Notes: generated by a model not told the origin, from the sequence alone. DNA of 64,000 nucleotides from Aeromicrobium ginsengisoli (GCF_004134905.2 NZ_SDPQ02000003.1:558001-622000), one strand, 5' to 3'; shown: positions 9,379 to 18,917, numbered from the stretch's first letter. Numbers and translations: made by a program.

Positions 9379-10427
9379 AGCTCGGCCAGGTTCCGGTAGC
9401 GGACCAGGGCGATGAACGCGGGTGCGCCGAACACACCGAGGACGACGCCGACCTGCAGCTCGCCGGGCGAGACCACGACTCGGCCGATGATGTCGGCGAC
9501 GAGCAGCACGATGGGGGTCAGCACGAGGGCGTACGGAAGGATCCAGCGATAGTCGGGGCCGCAGATGAAGCGCGCCAGGTGCGGGACGACCAGCCCCACG
9601 AAGACGATGGGGCCGCAGGCCGCCGTCGCCGCGCCGCAGAGCACCGCGACGGTCGCGAACATGACGAAGCGGGTCAGCCGGAGACGCTGGCCGAGCGCCA
9701 GCGCCAGGTCCTCGCCGAGCGCCAGGCCGTTGAGCGCGCGACCCGTGACCATCGCGACGACGAGCCCCACGACGATGAACGGCGCGGTCTGCCAGAACAC
9801 CGGCATGTAGCGGCCGGCCAGCGAGCCGACCTGCCAGAACCGCAGCTCGTTGAGCGCGTCGACGTTGGTCATGACGATCGCCGAGGTCAGCGACGACAGC
9901 ACCGCCGTGACGGCGGCTCCGGCCAGGGCGAGCTTGACCGGCGTCGCGCCCTCGCGGCCGAACGACGCGACGCCGTAGACCACGACGGTCGCCACTCCAG
10001 CACCGGCGAAGGCCAGCCAGACGTAGCCGATGACGTCCTGCACGCCGAGGATCATGATGCCGAAGACGATGAATGCCGCGGCGCCGGCGTTGATGCCCAT
10101 GATCCCGGGGTCGGCCAGCGGGTTGCGGGTGACGCCCTGCAGGATCGTGCCGCTGAGCCCCAGGGCGGCGCCGGCCAGGACGCCGATCAGTGTCCTCGGC
10201 ACCCGCATCTCGCGGATCACGGTCTCGGACGCTGAGCCGGGATTGAAGTCGGTGAACGCCTTCCAGATCGTCGGCACCCCCACACCGCGCGACCCCAGGG
10301 TGATGCTGAAGAAGCAGACGACGAGGAGCACGCCGATCAGGAGGACGAGCCCCGCCGCGAGACCGGCTCCCGGACGATGCCGGGGAGCGGTCTCACGACT
10401 GGGCGTCGGCGTCTCGAGCATCGTCAT
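9375..10427 (-). CDS. Ferric siderophore ABC importer permease (FecCD family)
   Basis: A 350-residue FecCD permease, partner of the preceding subunit. It carries GTILQGVTRNPLADPGIMGINAGA, the same signature region, plus about nine membrane segments after an N-terminal cytoplasmic tail rich in Pro and Arg. Its ATG overlaps the stop of the substrate-binding protein gene by four bases. The two permeases probably form a heterodimer. Confidence 0.95.
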   Translation of the reverse strand: MTMLETPTPSRETAPRHRPGAGLAAGLVLLIGVLLVVCFFSITLGSRGVGVPTIWKAFTDFNPGSASETVIREMRVPRTLIGVLAGAALGLSGTILQGVTRNPLADPGIMGINAGAAAFIVFGIMILGVQDVIGYVWLAFAGAGVATVVVYGVASFGREGATPVKLALAGAAVTAVLSSLTSAIVMTNVDALNELRFWQVGSLAGRYMPVFWQTAPFIVVGLVVAMVTGRALNGLALGEDLALALGQRLRLTRFVMFATVAVLCGAATAACGPIVFVGLVVPHLARFICGPDYRWILPYALVLTPIVLLVADIIGRVVVSPGELQVGVVLGVFGAPAFIALVRYRNLAEL

Positions 10428-11431
10428 GCGAGGTTGGCGTCAGCCTTCTCGATCGCCGCCGTCAGCTGGGTCAGCTGCTTGGCGTACTCACCGTAGGTGT
10501 GCATCCAGTACGCCGGCCACGGCGCGTACGCCTTGGCCTTGGCCGCCTTGATGTTGTTCCACGTGGGCTGCTTCTCGCCCTGCTTCAGGGTCGACGCGTA
10601 CGAACGGTCGTCGATCAGCAGCAGGTCGGGCTGGTACTTGTCGGCGTTCTCCCAGCTCAGGTTCTCCCAGTAGGGGAAGCCCTTGTCCGGCTTGTCGGGG
10701 TTGATGACGTCGAGGCCCCAGCGCTGGAAGTCGAGCAGCTCGGGGGCGTACGTGGGGTTGGCGAGGTAGAGCACGTCGTCGGCGGGCGAGACCGCCAGCA
10801 CTGAGAGGCCGGGCTTGGCGGCGACGGCCTTCTTGAAGGCGGCCTTGGCCGTCTCGAACGCCTTCTTGTCGGCGGCGATCTTGGGATCGTCGACATCGGC
10901 GCCAAGGGACATGGCGAGCTTCTCGTAGCCCTGGGCGAGGGTCTCGATCGAGTCGCCCTGGGCGACGCCGACGATCGGGGCGAGGTCGGCGAGCTTCTTG
11001 CTCGACGCCTTCACACCCGACTCCAGGCCGCTGTAGGCCTTCTCGGCCGGCCACCAGTCGGCGACGATCAGGTCCGGCTTGAGTGCCGCGGCCTTCTCGA
11101 CGTCGATCTCGCCCCAGGTCTCGCCGAGGATCGTGATGCCCGTCAGGTCGAGGCCCTTGAGGTTGGGGTCGTCCTTGATCTTGGTGTTCGTGTAGATCCC
11201 GACCGGCTTGATGCCGAACGAGATCAGCGCCGCGGCCTCGGCACCGCTCGCGATGATCCGCTTGGGCGTCGTGTCGAGCTTGACGGTCTTGCCGTTGCCG
11301 GAGACGAAGGACCACGGCCCGCTGCTCTTGGCACCGTCATCAGAGGATGCGCTGGTGCCGCAACCGGCAAGAACGGTGGCAGCGAGCAGAGCAGCGATCG
11401 CTCCACCCGCGACACGACGTACGTAGGACAC
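10424..11431 (-). CDS. Ferric siderophore substrate-binding lipoprotein
   Basis: A 335-residue binding protein of the FepB/FhuD class. The signal peptide ends in VLAGC, with the lipidated Cys at residue 24. The mature part has the FecB-type two-lobe pattern (KRIIASGAEAAALISFGIKPVGI, then DLIVADWWPAEK). It captures ferric siderophore outside the membrane and delivers it to the FecCD pair. It is the first gene of the operon, and its start lies 39 bases from the iron box. No siderophore biosynthesis genes are nearby. Confidence 0.95.
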   Translation of the reverse strand: MSYVRRVAGGAIAALLAATVLAGCGTSASSDDGAKSSGPWSFVSGNGKTVKLDTTPKRIIASGAEAAALISFGIKPVGIYTNTKIKDDPNLKGLDLTGITILGETWGEIDVEKAAALKPDLIVADWWPAEKAYSGLESGVKASSKKLADLAPIVGVAQGDSIETLAQGYEKLAMSLGADVDDPKIAADKKAFETAKAAFKKAVAAKPGLSVLAVSPADDVLYLANPTYAPELLDFQRWGLDVINPDKPDKGFPYWENLSWENADKYQPDLLLIDDRSYASTLKQGEKQPTWNNIKAAKAKAYAPWPAYWMHTYGEYAKQLTQLTAAIEKADANLA

Positions 11432-11469
11432 GGACAGGCCTTTCGTCAGGGGACTCAGTGCACCCTAAC

Positions 11470-11488
11470 TTAGGTATGGCTAACCTCG
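11470..11488 (-). promoter_or_regulatory. IdeR/DtxR iron box
   Basis: The 19-bp sequence TTAGGTATGGCTAACCTCG matches the known IdeR/DtxR consensus (TTAGGTTAGGCTAACCTAA) at 15 of 19 positions. It sits 39-57 bases upstream of the siderophore-binding protein gene. The expected behaviour is repression of the importer operon when Fe(II) is plentiful. The end of the minus-strand permease at 11516 is close by, but the box faces the importer start. Confidence 0.88.
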
Positions 11489-11515
11489 CCACGTGGGTCA
11501 TGTCACTCCGTGGCG

Positions 11516-12349
11516 TCAGTCCTTGGACCGCTGCTTGAACGCGCGCAGGGCCAGCGGAGCGAAGATCGCCGTGAGCACGATCGGCCACAGCACCGAGACG
11601 AGCACCGCGTTCTGCAGCGGCCACGCGGCATCCGACGGCGCCGCCGGGGCGTTGCCCCAGAGCTCGCGGCACGCCTGCGTCAGGCCCGACACCGGGTTCC
11701 ACTCCGCCACGAAGCGGAGCCAGGACGGCATGTTCTCGGTCGGCGCGAATGTGTTGGCCACGAAGGTCAGCGGGAACATCACGGTGAACATGAAGCCCTG
11801 TACGGCCTCGACCGTCCGCATCAGCGACCCGACCCAGATGCCGAGCCAGATCATCGCGAAGCCGAAGAGCAGCAGCAGGACGAACGCGAGAATGCCGTCG
11901 ACGAACCCGTCACGGATGCGCCACCCGATCAGGAGCCCGGTCACGCCCATCACGGCGATGCCGATGCTGGAGTGGATCAGGCTGGACATGCTGCGACCGA
12001 CGAGCACCGACGAGCGCGAGATCGGCAACGACTTGAGCCGGTCGACGATGCCCTTCTGCAGGTCGTTGGTCAGACCCATGGCCACCACCGCCGACGAGAA
12101 GACCATCGTCTGCACCATGATGCCGGGGAGCAGGAACTCCTTGTAGGGGATCGGTCCGGGCGGGTTGATCGAGCCACCGAAGACGTAGGCGAACAGCAGC
12201 ACGAACATGACGGACTGGACCGTGACGTCCATCAGCATCTCGGGCATGCGCTTGATGTGGATCAGGTTGCGCCACACGACAGTCGCGGAGGCGCGGAGCA
12301 TCGAGGGCGGGCTGATGGGCGGGCGGGTGTTGGACGTCATCGTGGTCAT
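11516..12349 (-). CDS. ABC-2 type exporter permease (DrrB-like)
   Basis: A 277-residue ABC-2 membrane protein with about six helices. It has the early segment LRASATVVWRNLIHIKRMPEMLMDV and the conserved VANTFAPTENMPSWLRFVAEWNPVSG near the end, characteristic of the DrrB/daunorubicin-resistance group. It pairs with the ATPase just upstream; the two overlap at ATGA. AGGAGG about seven bases before the ATG at 12349 supports this start. Likely role: efflux of hydrophobic compounds, identity unknown. Confidence 0.92.
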   Translation of the reverse strand: MTTMTSNTRPPISPPSMLRASATVVWRNLIHIKRMPEMLMDVTVQSVMFVLLFAYVFGGSINPPGPIPYKEFLLPGIMVQTMVFSSAVVAMGLTNDLQKGIVDRLKSLPISRSSVLVGRSMSSLIHSSIGIAVMGVTGLLIGWRIRDGFVDGILAFVLLLLFGFAMIWLGIWVGSLMRTVEAVQGFMFTVMFPLTFVANTFAPTENMPSWLRFVAEWNPVSGLTQACRELWGNAPAAPSDAAWPLQNAVLVSVLWPIVLTAIFAPLALRAFKQRSKD

Positions 12350-13335
12350 GACAGCACCTCCTCTTCTTCGAACTGGGCCTCGAGGTCGTCGACCTCTTCG
12401 GCCTTGTGGCCGGTGAGGTGCAGGAACACGTCGTCGAGGCTGGGGCGCTTGAGGCCCAGGTCGTCGACCGGGATCTCGCTGTCCTCGAACACGTGGGCCA
12501 TGCGGGTCATGTCGCTGAGGCCCGAGGCCTTGGCGGTGATGCGGCGCGAGGTCTCGTCGACGTGGACCTCGGTGGAGACCGTGCGGGTCAGGTCGGCGGC
12601 ACGCTCGAGGTCGTCCGCGTGGGTGACCGTCACGACGACGCTCGCGGCGCCGGCCTGGTCCTTGAGCTGGGTCGGGGTGCCCGACGCGATGACCTTGCCC
12701 TTGTCGATGACGACGATGTCGTCGGCCAGGTGATCGGCCTCTTCGAGGTATTGGGTCGTGAGCAGCAGCGTCGTGCCGTCGCGGACCAGTCCGCGGAGGA
12801 CCTCCCACAGCTCGGTGCGGCTGCGCGGGTCGAGGCCGGTCGTGGGCTCGTCGAGGAACAGCACCGGCGGGGCGGCGATCAGGCTCACCGCCAGGTCGAG
12901 TCGCCGGCGCATGCCGCCCGAGTACGTCTTGGCCGTCCGGTTGGCCGCCTCGGTCAGCGAGAACCGCTCGAGCAGCTCGTCGGAGGTCGTGGCGACGTAC
13001 GCCTTGGGCAGGCCGTAGAGCCGGCCGATCAGCTTGAGGTTCTCGCGGGCTGTCAGCAGCTCGTCGACCGTCGCGGCCTGGCCCGTGAGACCCATGCTGC
13101 GGCGCACTGCGTCGGGTTCCTTGAGGATGTCGTGACCGGCGACGCGCCCGGTGCCGCTCGTCGGGACGCTGAGGGTCGTCAGCATGCGGACCGTCGTCGT
13201 CTTGCCGGCACCGTTGGGGCCCAGCAGGCCGAGGACGGTGCCCTCGGGCACGACGAAGCTCACGCCGTCGACGGCGGTGTTGTCGCCGAAGCGCTTGACC
13301 AGGTCGATGGCTTCCACGGCCAGGGGGCGGCTCAT
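12346..13335 (-). CDS. ABC exporter ATP-binding protein (DrrA-like)
   Basis: A 329-residue ATPase with Walker A GPNGAGKTT, signature YSGGMRRR and Walker B VLFLDEPTTGLD. The long C-terminal extension (about residues 220-329, ending in a Glu-rich tail) is the DrrA type, which binds the permease. It is the first gene of a two-gene leftward operon with its own sigma70-like promoter at 13375-13403. The protein acts at the membrane as an efflux motor. Confidence 0.94.
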   Translation of the reverse strand: MSRPLAVEAIDLVKRFGDNTAVDGVSFVVPEGTVLGLLGPNGAGKTTTVRMLTTLSVPTSGTGRVAGHDILKEPDAVRRSMGLTGQAATVDELLTARENLKLIGRLYGLPKAYVATTSDELLERFSLTEAANRTAKTYSGGMRRRLDLAVSLIAAPPVLFLDEPTTGLDPRSRTELWEVLRGLVRDGTTLLLTTQYLEEADHLADDIVVIDKGKVIASGTPTQLKDQAGAASVVVTVTHADDLERAADLTRTVSTEVHVDETSRRITAKASGLSDMTRMAHVFEDSEIPVDDLGLKRPSLDDVFLHLTGHKAEEVDDLEAQFEEEEVLS

Positions 13336-13362
13336 GATGATCCTCTTTCTCGAGCGAATCTC

Positions 13363-13403
13363 TTCCTAAAAGGAATACCAGAGACTACTGACAAAAACGT
13401 CAA
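13363..13403 (-). promoter_or_regulatory. Promoter and small dyad of the DrrAB-like operon
   Basis: Read on the minus strand, TTGACG (13398-13403) and TGGTAT (13375-13380) are separated by exactly 17 bases, a good -35/-10 pair. The dyad TTCCT-AAA-AGGAA (13363-13375) abuts the -10 and could be an operator. The ATPase start is 28 bases beyond it. Confidence 0.55.
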
Positions 13404-13433
13404 CATGTCACCTCCGGTTGCGGGAGGAAACGG

Positions 13434-13464
13434 AAAGGCCCGCGGACATCGTCCGCGGGCCTTT
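13434..13464 (-). terminator. Strong hairpin terminator after the S1 protease gene
   Basis: A perfect 14-bp inverted repeat (AAAGGCCCGCGGAC and its complement) with a 3-base loop ATC, ending in TTT on the plus strand and also flanked by T on the other. It is 15 bases past the protease stop and insulates the DrrAB-like promoter. Confidence 0.85.
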
Positions 13465-13478
13465 CGTCGAGCAGCTGA

Positions 13479-14324
13479 TCAGGAGATGAACGAGCTCACC
13501 CAGCTCTGCACGCCTTCGATGTCGACCCGCTGGAAGCCGGCGAGGTAGCGGCAGTTCTTGGTGTAGCCGTAGCTCGTGACGCCCACGATCACGCCGTCGT
13601 GGAGGATCGGCCCACCGGAGTCACCGAAGCACGTGCCGCCACCGGCCCGCGGATCGTTCACGTTGCCGTTGACCTGCAGGATCTGCGGCGTGAGCTTCTG
13701 CCCGATCACCGACGTCTGGCGACGGATCATCGGATAGCTCATCGGCTCCGGCTTCTGCGGGCCCGATTCGGCCTGCCGCACCTCGGTGCCGTAGCCGACC
13801 ACGTCGAACGCGGTCTTGTTGAGCACCTTGGGCGTGAACTGGTCGAGGTAGTCCTGCGGAGCGAGCGTCGCCGGCGCGATGTCGACCGGCTTGTCGAGCA
13901 CGATGACGCCGACGTCGTTCCAGTTCCTCACGTCCGTGAAGTCGGAGTAGTCCGGGTGCGCGTACGCCGTGCCGGACAGCTCGCCCATCGAGGCGATCTC
14001 GGCGGCGGTGTAGCCGGCGGTCGGATCGGCCGCCGCCGGATACGGGCTGGGACCCGTCTCAGTGATGACGGAGTCGAAGTCGACCAGGACCTTGCCGATG
14101 TCGCCACTCGTGCAGTGAGCCGCGGTGATGAGCACCGTCGGGCTGATCAGCGTCGCGGTGCAGCGATAGCGGCCGGTCGCATCGTAGAACAGGATGAGCG
14201 CCACGTTCGGATGGTCGTTGCCGTCCGGCTCGCCTCCCGTGATCGCAGCTGCCGGGCCGGCGGAGGTGACGCCGGCCAGGACTGTGACGGCGAGCGCCGC
14301 CAGGGCAGTACGGATTCGGAACAT
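13479..14324 (-). CDS. Secreted chymotrypsin-fold (S1) serine protease
   Basis: A 281-residue protein with a Sec signal peptide (MFRIRTALAALAVTV..., cleavage near residue 27, PAAA). The catalytic triad is visible: His70 in TAAHC, Asp137 in WNDVGVIVLD, Ser236 in GDSGGP. Cysteines at 55/71 and 232/258 can form the usual disulfides. The position equivalent to the S1-pocket base (six before the Ser) is Gly, so trypsin-like Lys/Arg specificity is not supported. It is monocistronic, with hairpin terminators on both sides. Confidence 0.92.
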   Translation of the reverse strand: MFRIRTALAALAVTVLAGVTSAGPAAAITGGEPDGNDHPNVALILFYDATGRYRCTATLISPTVLITAAHCTSGDIGKVLVDFDSVITETGPSPYPAAADPTAGYTAAEIASMGELSGTAYAHPDYSDFTDVRNWNDVGVIVLDKPVDIAPATLAPQDYLDQFTPKVLNKTAFDVVGYGTEVRQAESGPQKPEPMSYPMIRRQTSVIGQKLTPQILQVNGNVNDPRAGGGTCFGDSGGPILHDGVIVGVTSYGYTKNCRYLAGFQRVDIEGVQSWVSSFIS

Positions 14325-14412
14325 GAAGTTTCCTTTACCCTCGAATTCCGCGCCGAATGAGCGGTTGCGTCAGGCTATCCGCAGACCGACTGTCTCGCAC
14401 CACCCCGGACGC

Positions 14413-14446
14413 ACGAAAGCCCCGGTCAGCCGACCAGGGCTTTCGT
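14413..14446. terminator. Hairpin terminator
   Basis: ACGAAAGCCC (14413-14422) pairs with GGGCTTTCGT (14437-14446), and an inner GGTC/GACC extends the stem around a 4-base loop. It lies between the protease start and the end of the fadB-like gene. It most likely ends leftward transcription from the fadB operon, 101 bases past the stop. Confidence 0.7.
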
Positions 14447-14546
14447 GTTCACCAACGTGGCGACGCTGTCTTGCGCGGTTTCGTCATCTGGCGGCGCCGC
14501 GATCGCTCAACCTGCCTTCGGCGCTCGGCCGCGGGCGGCCTCGACC

Positions 14547-16748
14547 TCAGGCAAACAGCTCGCCGTTCTTAGCCTTGTCGAGCAGCAGCGCCGGGGGCTC
14601 GAAGCGCTCGCCGTACGTCGCAGCCAGCTCCTGTGCACGCTCGGTGAACGCCTCGACGCCGATGCGGCCGTCCGGCGCCTCGTAGCCGTTGATGTACTGC
14701 AGCGCGCCGCCCAGGACGGGCGGGAAGCCGATGCCGAAGATCGAGCCGATGTTGGCGTCGGCGACCGTACGCAGCACGCCCTCCTCGAGACAACGCACCG
14801 TGTCGAGCGACATGACGAACACCAGGCGGTCCTTGAGGTCCTGGAAGCCCGGCTGCTCCGCGGCGACCGGGAAGTGCTCGGCGAGGCCGGGCCACAGGCC
14901 CGTGCGCTTGCCGTTCTCGTCGTAGTCGAAGAAGCCCTTGCCGACCAGCTTGCTGGTGCGGCCGAGCTCGATCATCGTGTCGATGACGTCCTCGGAGCCC
15001 GTGCGGACCCAGGTGCCGCCCTCGTCCTCGACGGCCTTCTGCGAGGCGACGCGGATCTTCTTCATCAGCTCGAGGTTGAGCTCGTCGCTGATCTGGATCG
15101 GGCCGGTCGGGAAGCCCGACTGCGTCGCGGCGCGGTCGATCGAGACCGGGTTGACGCCCTCGGCGAGCATGCCCAGGCCCTCGTTGATGTAGTGCCCGAT
15201 GACCCGGCTCGTGAAGAACCCGCGGCTGTCGTTGACGACGATCGGCGTCTTCTTGATCGCCTGGACGTAGTCGAGCGCGTGGGCGATCGTCTCGTCGTTG
15301 GTCTTGGCACCGGCGATGATCTCGACGAGCGGCATCTTGTCGACCGGCGAGAAGAAGTGGATGCCGATGAAGTCCTCGGGACGCGTGACGCCCTCGGCGA
15401 GGCCCGTGATCGGCAGCGTCGAGGTGTTGGAGCCGAGCAGCGCGTCGGCGTTGACGACCGGCTCGAGCTCGGCGAAGACCGAGTGCTTGAGCTCGACCGA
15501 CTCGAACACCGCCTCGACGACCAGGTCGCAGCCCTTGAGGTCGGCGTAATCAGCGGTCGGCGTGATGAGGGCGAGGAACGCGTCCTTCTTCTCCTGCGTG
15601 ATGCGGCCCTTCTCGAGCTGCTTGTCGAGGAGCTTCTCGCTGTAGGACTTGCCCTTCTCGGCGGCCTCGAGGCTGACGTCCTTGAGGACGACCTCGATGC
15701 CGGCCTTGGCCGACACGTACGCGATGCCGGCGCCCATCATGCCGGCCCCGAGCACGGCGACCTTGGTGAACTTCTTGCGCTCGATGCCCGCCGGACGGGA
15801 GCCGCCGGCGTTGATCGCGTTGAGGTCGAAGAAGAACGCCTGCGTCATGTTCTTGAACTGCTGGCCGATCAGGAGCTCGACGAGATAGCGCGACTCGATG
15901 CGCGACGCAGTGTCGAAGTCGACCTGCGCACCCTCGATCGCGGCGCTCATGATGTTGCGCGGCGCCTTGTAGGCCGCACCCTTGATCTGCTTGCGCAGCG
16001 TCGCGGGGAACGCCGGCAGGAACGCGGCGAGCTTGGGGCTCGACGGCACGCCACCGGGCATGCGGTAGCCCTTGCGGTCCCACGGCTGCGTCGCGGCCTC
16101 TTCGTTGCCGGCGTTGGCCTCGATCCACGCCGTGGCGGCAGGGATCAGCTCGTCCTGGGTCGCGACGACCTCGTCGATCAGGCCCTTGTCCTTGGCCTGG
16201 GCCGGCTTCATGCGCGGGCCCTGGAGCAGGACGCCCATCAGCGCGTCCTGGATGCCGAACATGCGGACCGTACGCGTGACACCGCCGCCACCGGGCAGCA
16301 GGCCGAGCGTGACCTCGGGGAGGCCGAGCTCGTAGCCGCCGTCGACCGCGATGCGGTGATGCGTCGCCAGCGTGATCTCGAGTCCACCGCCGAGTGCGGC
16401 GCCGTTGATCGCCGCGACGACGGGCCTGCCGATCGTCTCGAGCTTGCGCAGCGTGGCCTTGATGCTCTCGACGTGGTCGAACAGCTGCTGCGCGTCCTCG
16501 GGCTTGGCCTGCGTCATGAGCTTCAGGTCTCCGCCGGCGAAGAAGGTCTTCTTCGCCGAGGACACGATGGCGCCCTTGACCTGCTCGGGGTCGGCGGCGA
16601 TGTCCGCGGCGAGCTGGTCGACGGCCGCGGCCATCGAGTCGGCGTACGCCTGGTTCATCGTGTTGGCGCTCTGGCTCGGGTCGTCGAGGATCAGGTGGGC
16701 GATCCCGTCGACGAGCTCGTAGCGGACGGCTTCAGTGGTGCTGGTCAT
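14547..16748 (-). CDS. fadB: Multifunctional fatty acid oxidation protein (enoyl-CoA hydratase / 3-hydroxyacyl-CoA dehydrogenase)
   Basis: A 733-residue two-domain enzyme. The crotonase domain (residues 1-200) has both catalytic glutamates, Glu124 (GGGLEI) and Glu145 (GLPEVTLG). The dehydrogenase domain begins at about 328 with the NAD loop GAGMMG (335-340) and later has IGIHFFSPVDKMPLVEII. It hydrates trans-2-enoyl-CoA and oxidises the L-3-hydroxyacyl-CoA. It lies 19 bases downstream of the thiolase gene in the same operon, so together they complete the beta-oxidation spiral. FadB versus FadJ cannot be separated here. Confidence 0.93.
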   Translation of the reverse strand: MTSTTEAVRYELVDGIAHLILDDPSQSANTMNQAYADSMAAAVDQLAADIAADPEQVKGAIVSSAKKTFFAGGDLKLMTQAKPEDAQQLFDHVESIKATLRKLETIGRPVVAAINGAALGGGLEITLATHHRIAVDGGYELGLPEVTLGLLPGGGGVTRTVRMFGIQDALMGVLLQGPRMKPAQAKDKGLIDEVVATQDELIPAATAWIEANAGNEEAATQPWDRKGYRMPGGVPSSPKLAAFLPAFPATLRKQIKGAAYKAPRNIMSAAIEGAQVDFDTASRIESRYLVELLIGQQFKNMTQAFFFDLNAINAGGSRPAGIERKKFTKVAVLGAGMMGAGIAYVSAKAGIEVVLKDVSLEAAEKGKSYSEKLLDKQLEKGRITQEKKDAFLALITPTADYADLKGCDLVVEAVFESVELKHSVFAELEPVVNADALLGSNTSTLPITGLAEGVTRPEDFIGIHFFSPVDKMPLVEIIAGAKTNDETIAHALDYVQAIKKTPIVVNDSRGFFTSRVIGHYINEGLGMLAEGVNPVSIDRAATQSGFPTGPIQISDELNLELMKKIRVASQKAVEDEGGTWVRTGSEDVIDTMIELGRTSKLVGKGFFDYDENGKRTGLWPGLAEHFPVAAEQPGFQDLKDRLVFVMSLDTVRCLEEGVLRTVADANIGSIFGIGFPPVLGGALQYINGYEAPDGRIGVEAFTERAQELAATYGERFEPPALLLDKAKNGELFA

Positions 16749-16767
16749 GTGTGGGTCCTAGTCCGTT

Positions 16768-17979
16768 TCAGATGCGTTCGACGATGGTCGCGATGCCCAT
16801 GCCGCCGCCGACGCAGAGCGTGGCGAGGCCGTAGCGCAGGTCGCGGCGCTCGAGCTCGTCGATGAGCGTGCCGAGGATCATGGCGCCGGTGGCGCCGAGG
16901 GGGTGGCCCATCGCGATCGAGCCGCCGTTGACGTTGGTGCGCTCGTGCGGGAAGTCGAGGTCCTTCATGAGGCGCATCGCGACGGCGGCGAACGCCTCGT
17001 TGATCTCGAGCAGGTCGATGTCGTCGACCGTGAGGCCGGCCTTGTCGAGCGCCTTGCGGCACGCCGGTGCAGGACCCGTGAGCATGATCGTCGGGTCGGC
17101 GCCGGAGACGGCGGCCGACACGATGCGGGCGCGGGGGGTGAGGCCGTGGCGCTGACCGGCGGCTTCGCTGCCGATCGCAACGAGCGCGGCGCCGTCGACG
17201 ATGCCCGACGAGTTGCCGGCGTGGTGGACGTGGTTGATCCGCTCGATGCCGTGGTACTTCTCCAGGGCGACGGAGTCGAAGCCGCCCATGTCGCCGATGC
17301 CGGCGAACGAGGCGGGCAGGCCGGCGAGGCTCTCGGCCGTCGTGCCCTCGCGGACGAACTCGTCGTGGTCGAGGATCGTCAGGCCGTTCGGGTCCTTGAC
17401 CGGGATGACCGACTTGGCGAAGTAGCCGTTGGCGATCGCCTTGGCGGCGCGCGCCTGCGACTCGGCGGCGAACGTGTCGACGTCCGTACGGCTGTAGCCC
17501 TCGATCGTCGCGATGAGGTCGGCTCCGATGCCCTGGGGCACGAAGTCGGTGTCGAACGCGGTGCGCGGGTCCATGGCCCAGGCGCCACCGTCGGAGCCCA
17601 TGGGCACGCGGCTCATCGACTCGACGCCACCGGCGAGGATCAGGTCCTCCCAGCCGGAGCGGATGCGACCCGCGGCCTGGTTGACGGCCTCGAGGCCCGA
17701 GGCGCAGAAGCGGTTCAGCTGCACGCCGGCGACCGTGTCGGGCAGTCCGGCGTTGAGCGCTGCGGTCTTGGCGATGTCGCCGCCCTGGTCGCCGACCGGC
17801 GACACGACGCCGAGCACGACGTCGTCGACGCCGTTGGGGTCCAGCGACGGGTTGCGCTTCTGGATCTCCTCGATCAGCCCGGTGATCAGCGAGATCGGCT
17901 TGACCTCGTGCAGTGATCCGGTCTTCTTGCCGCGCCCTCGCGGGGTGCGGATGGCGTCGTAGACGTAGGCCTCGGTCAT
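16768..17979 (-). CDS. fadA: Acetyl-CoA C-acyltransferase (thiolase)
   Basis: A 403-residue thiolase. The nucleophile Cys92 is in [11 protein letters not shown], the general-base Cys389 in CVGGGMG, and the GHPLGATGA and EINEAFA motifs are present. It cleaves 3-ketoacyl-CoA with CoA at the last step of beta-oxidation. It is the first gene of the leftward fadA-fadB operon. The ATG at 17979 has GAGGA upstream; the frame is open further upstream but without thiolase sequence. The operator-like dyad at 18036-18060 lies 57 bases upstream. Confidence 0.94.
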   Translation of the reverse strand: MTEAYVYDAIRTPRGRGKKTGSLHEVKPISLITGLIEEIQKRNPSLDPNGVDDVVLGVVSPVGDQGGDIAKTAALNAGLPDTVAGVQLNRFCASGLEAVNQAAGRIRSGWEDLILAGGVESMSRVPMGSDGGAWAMDPRTAFDTDFVPQGIGADLIATIEGYSRTDVDTFAAESQARAAKAIANGYFAKSVIPVKDPNGLTILDHDEFVREGTTAESLAGLPASFAGIGDMGGFDSVALEKYHGIERINHVHHAGNSSGIVDGAALVAIGSEAAGQRHGLTPRARIVSAAVSGADPTIMLTGPAPACRKALDKAGLTVDDIDLLEINEAFAAVAMRLMKDLDFPHERTNVNGGSIAMGHPLGATGAMILGTLIDELERRDLRYGLATLCVGGGMGIATIVERI

Positions 17980-18035
17980 AACTGGGTCCTCGCAGAATTC
18001 AGGTGAAAGACGTGTCGGCAGAAGCGACAACCTCG

Positions 18036-18064
18036 ATTGTGACACCAGCACTGTCAAAGTTCCA
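18036..18064. promoter_or_regulatory. Operator dyad in the thiolase promoter (copy 1)
   Basis: Plus-strand ATTGTGACACC (18036-18046) and GCACTGTCAAAGT (18048-18060) align with the copy at 21231-21255 at 20 of 25 bases. On the minus strand a candidate -35 (TGGAAC, 18059-18064) and -10 (CACAAT, 18036-18041) flank the dyad with a 17-base spacer. It lies between the divergent thiolase and MerR genes, so the MerR protein is the obvious candidate to bind it. Confidence 0.65.
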
Positions 18065-18119
18065 GACGCGCCTCTGTGGGCCGCGTCACGTGCGGCCGAC
18101 GTGGCATAGTCTCTCCACC

Positions 18120-18845
18120 ATGAGCGCCGCACCCGCCGAGACGATGAGCGTCGAGCAGCTCGCATCGCGTGTCGGCATGACGGTGCGGACCGTACGTTTC
18201 TATGCCGGCCGTGGTCTGATCCCGCCGCCACGGCGCGAGGGACGCAACGGCTATTACGGCCCCGACCACCTCGCCCGGCTCGAGCTCGTCCGCGAGCTGC
18301 AGGCCCACGGCTTCACCCTCTCGGCGATCGAGGGCTACCTCGAGAACATCCCGGCCGGCGCGACGCCCGAGCAGGTCGCCCTGCACCGCACACTGCTCGC
18401 CCCGTGGATGGCCGACCGCCCCGAGGAGCTCAGCCGCGAGGCGCTCGAGCTGCGGGCCGGCCGTGAGCTCGACGACCACGCCCTCGAGATGCTGATCGCG
18501 CTCGGCGTGCTGGAGCCGACGCCGACCGAGGATGTCTTCCGGGTCGCACCAGCCCACCTCGCCGTCGGCATCCAGTTCATCGAGACCGACATGCCGATCG
18601 AGGTCGCGCACGCCTCCCGCCGCATCTTCGACGCCGCCGGCAAGGCCGTGGCCGAGGAGATCACCGAGGTGTTCCGCACGCTCTGGTGGCCGCAGCTGCG
18701 ATCCTCAGGACGTACGGCCGAGGACATCACGGCACTCGTCGAACGCTTCAAGCCGCTGACGATCCAGGCGCTCGTCACGGCCTACGAGACGGCGGTCGAC
18801 GAGGCCAAGCGCGAGACGATCCGCCGACGTACCGAAGGCAGCTGA
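18120..18845 (+). CDS. MerR family transcriptional regulator
   Basis: A 241-residue regulator. The N-terminal winged helix ([29 protein letters not shown], residues 9-37) is MerR type, followed by the dimer helix ([25 protein letters not shown]). The large C-terminal region (residues about 90-241) lacks a metal-binding cysteine cluster, so the effector is probably organic, perhaps an acyl-CoA. It is divergent from the thiolase operon, with a shared dyad between them. I infer control of the acyl-CoA degradation genes at 14.5-21.3 kb. Confidence 0.88.
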   Translation: MSAAPAETMSVEQLASRVGMTVRTVRFYAGRGLIPPPRREGRNGYYGPDHLARLELVRELQAHGFTLSAIEGYLENIPAGATPEQVALHRTLLAPWMADRPEELSREALELRAGRELDDHALEMLIALGVLEPTPTEDVFRVAPAHLAVGIQFIETDMPIEVAHASRRIFDAAGKAVAEEITEVFRTLWWPQLRSSGRTAEDITALVERFKPLTIQALVTAYETAVDEAKRETIRRRTEGS

Positions 18846-18874
18846 CCCCGCACACTGAGCCAGGCGCGCCCGCT

Positions 18875-18905
18875 GAGCTTGTCGAAACGTCCTTTCGACA
18901 AGCTC
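18875..18905. terminator. Bidirectional hairpin terminator
   Basis: A perfect 13-bp inverted repeat (GAGCTTGTCGAAA and its complement) around the loop CGTCC, between the convergent 3' ends at 18845 and 18918. The A-rich and T-rich ends allow use on both strands. The half TTTCGACAAGC recurs at 52580-52590 inside a REP-like element, so this may be a member of the same dispersed repeat family. Confidence 0.8.
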
Positions 18906-18917
18906 GACGACCGAAGA

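Noticed and set aside
14445..16865. 806-codon open frame on the plus strand
   Set aside because: Antisense to the fadB-like gene, with a composition (Arg, Asp, Leu, Val, Glu rich) typical of reverse-frame translation and no domain.
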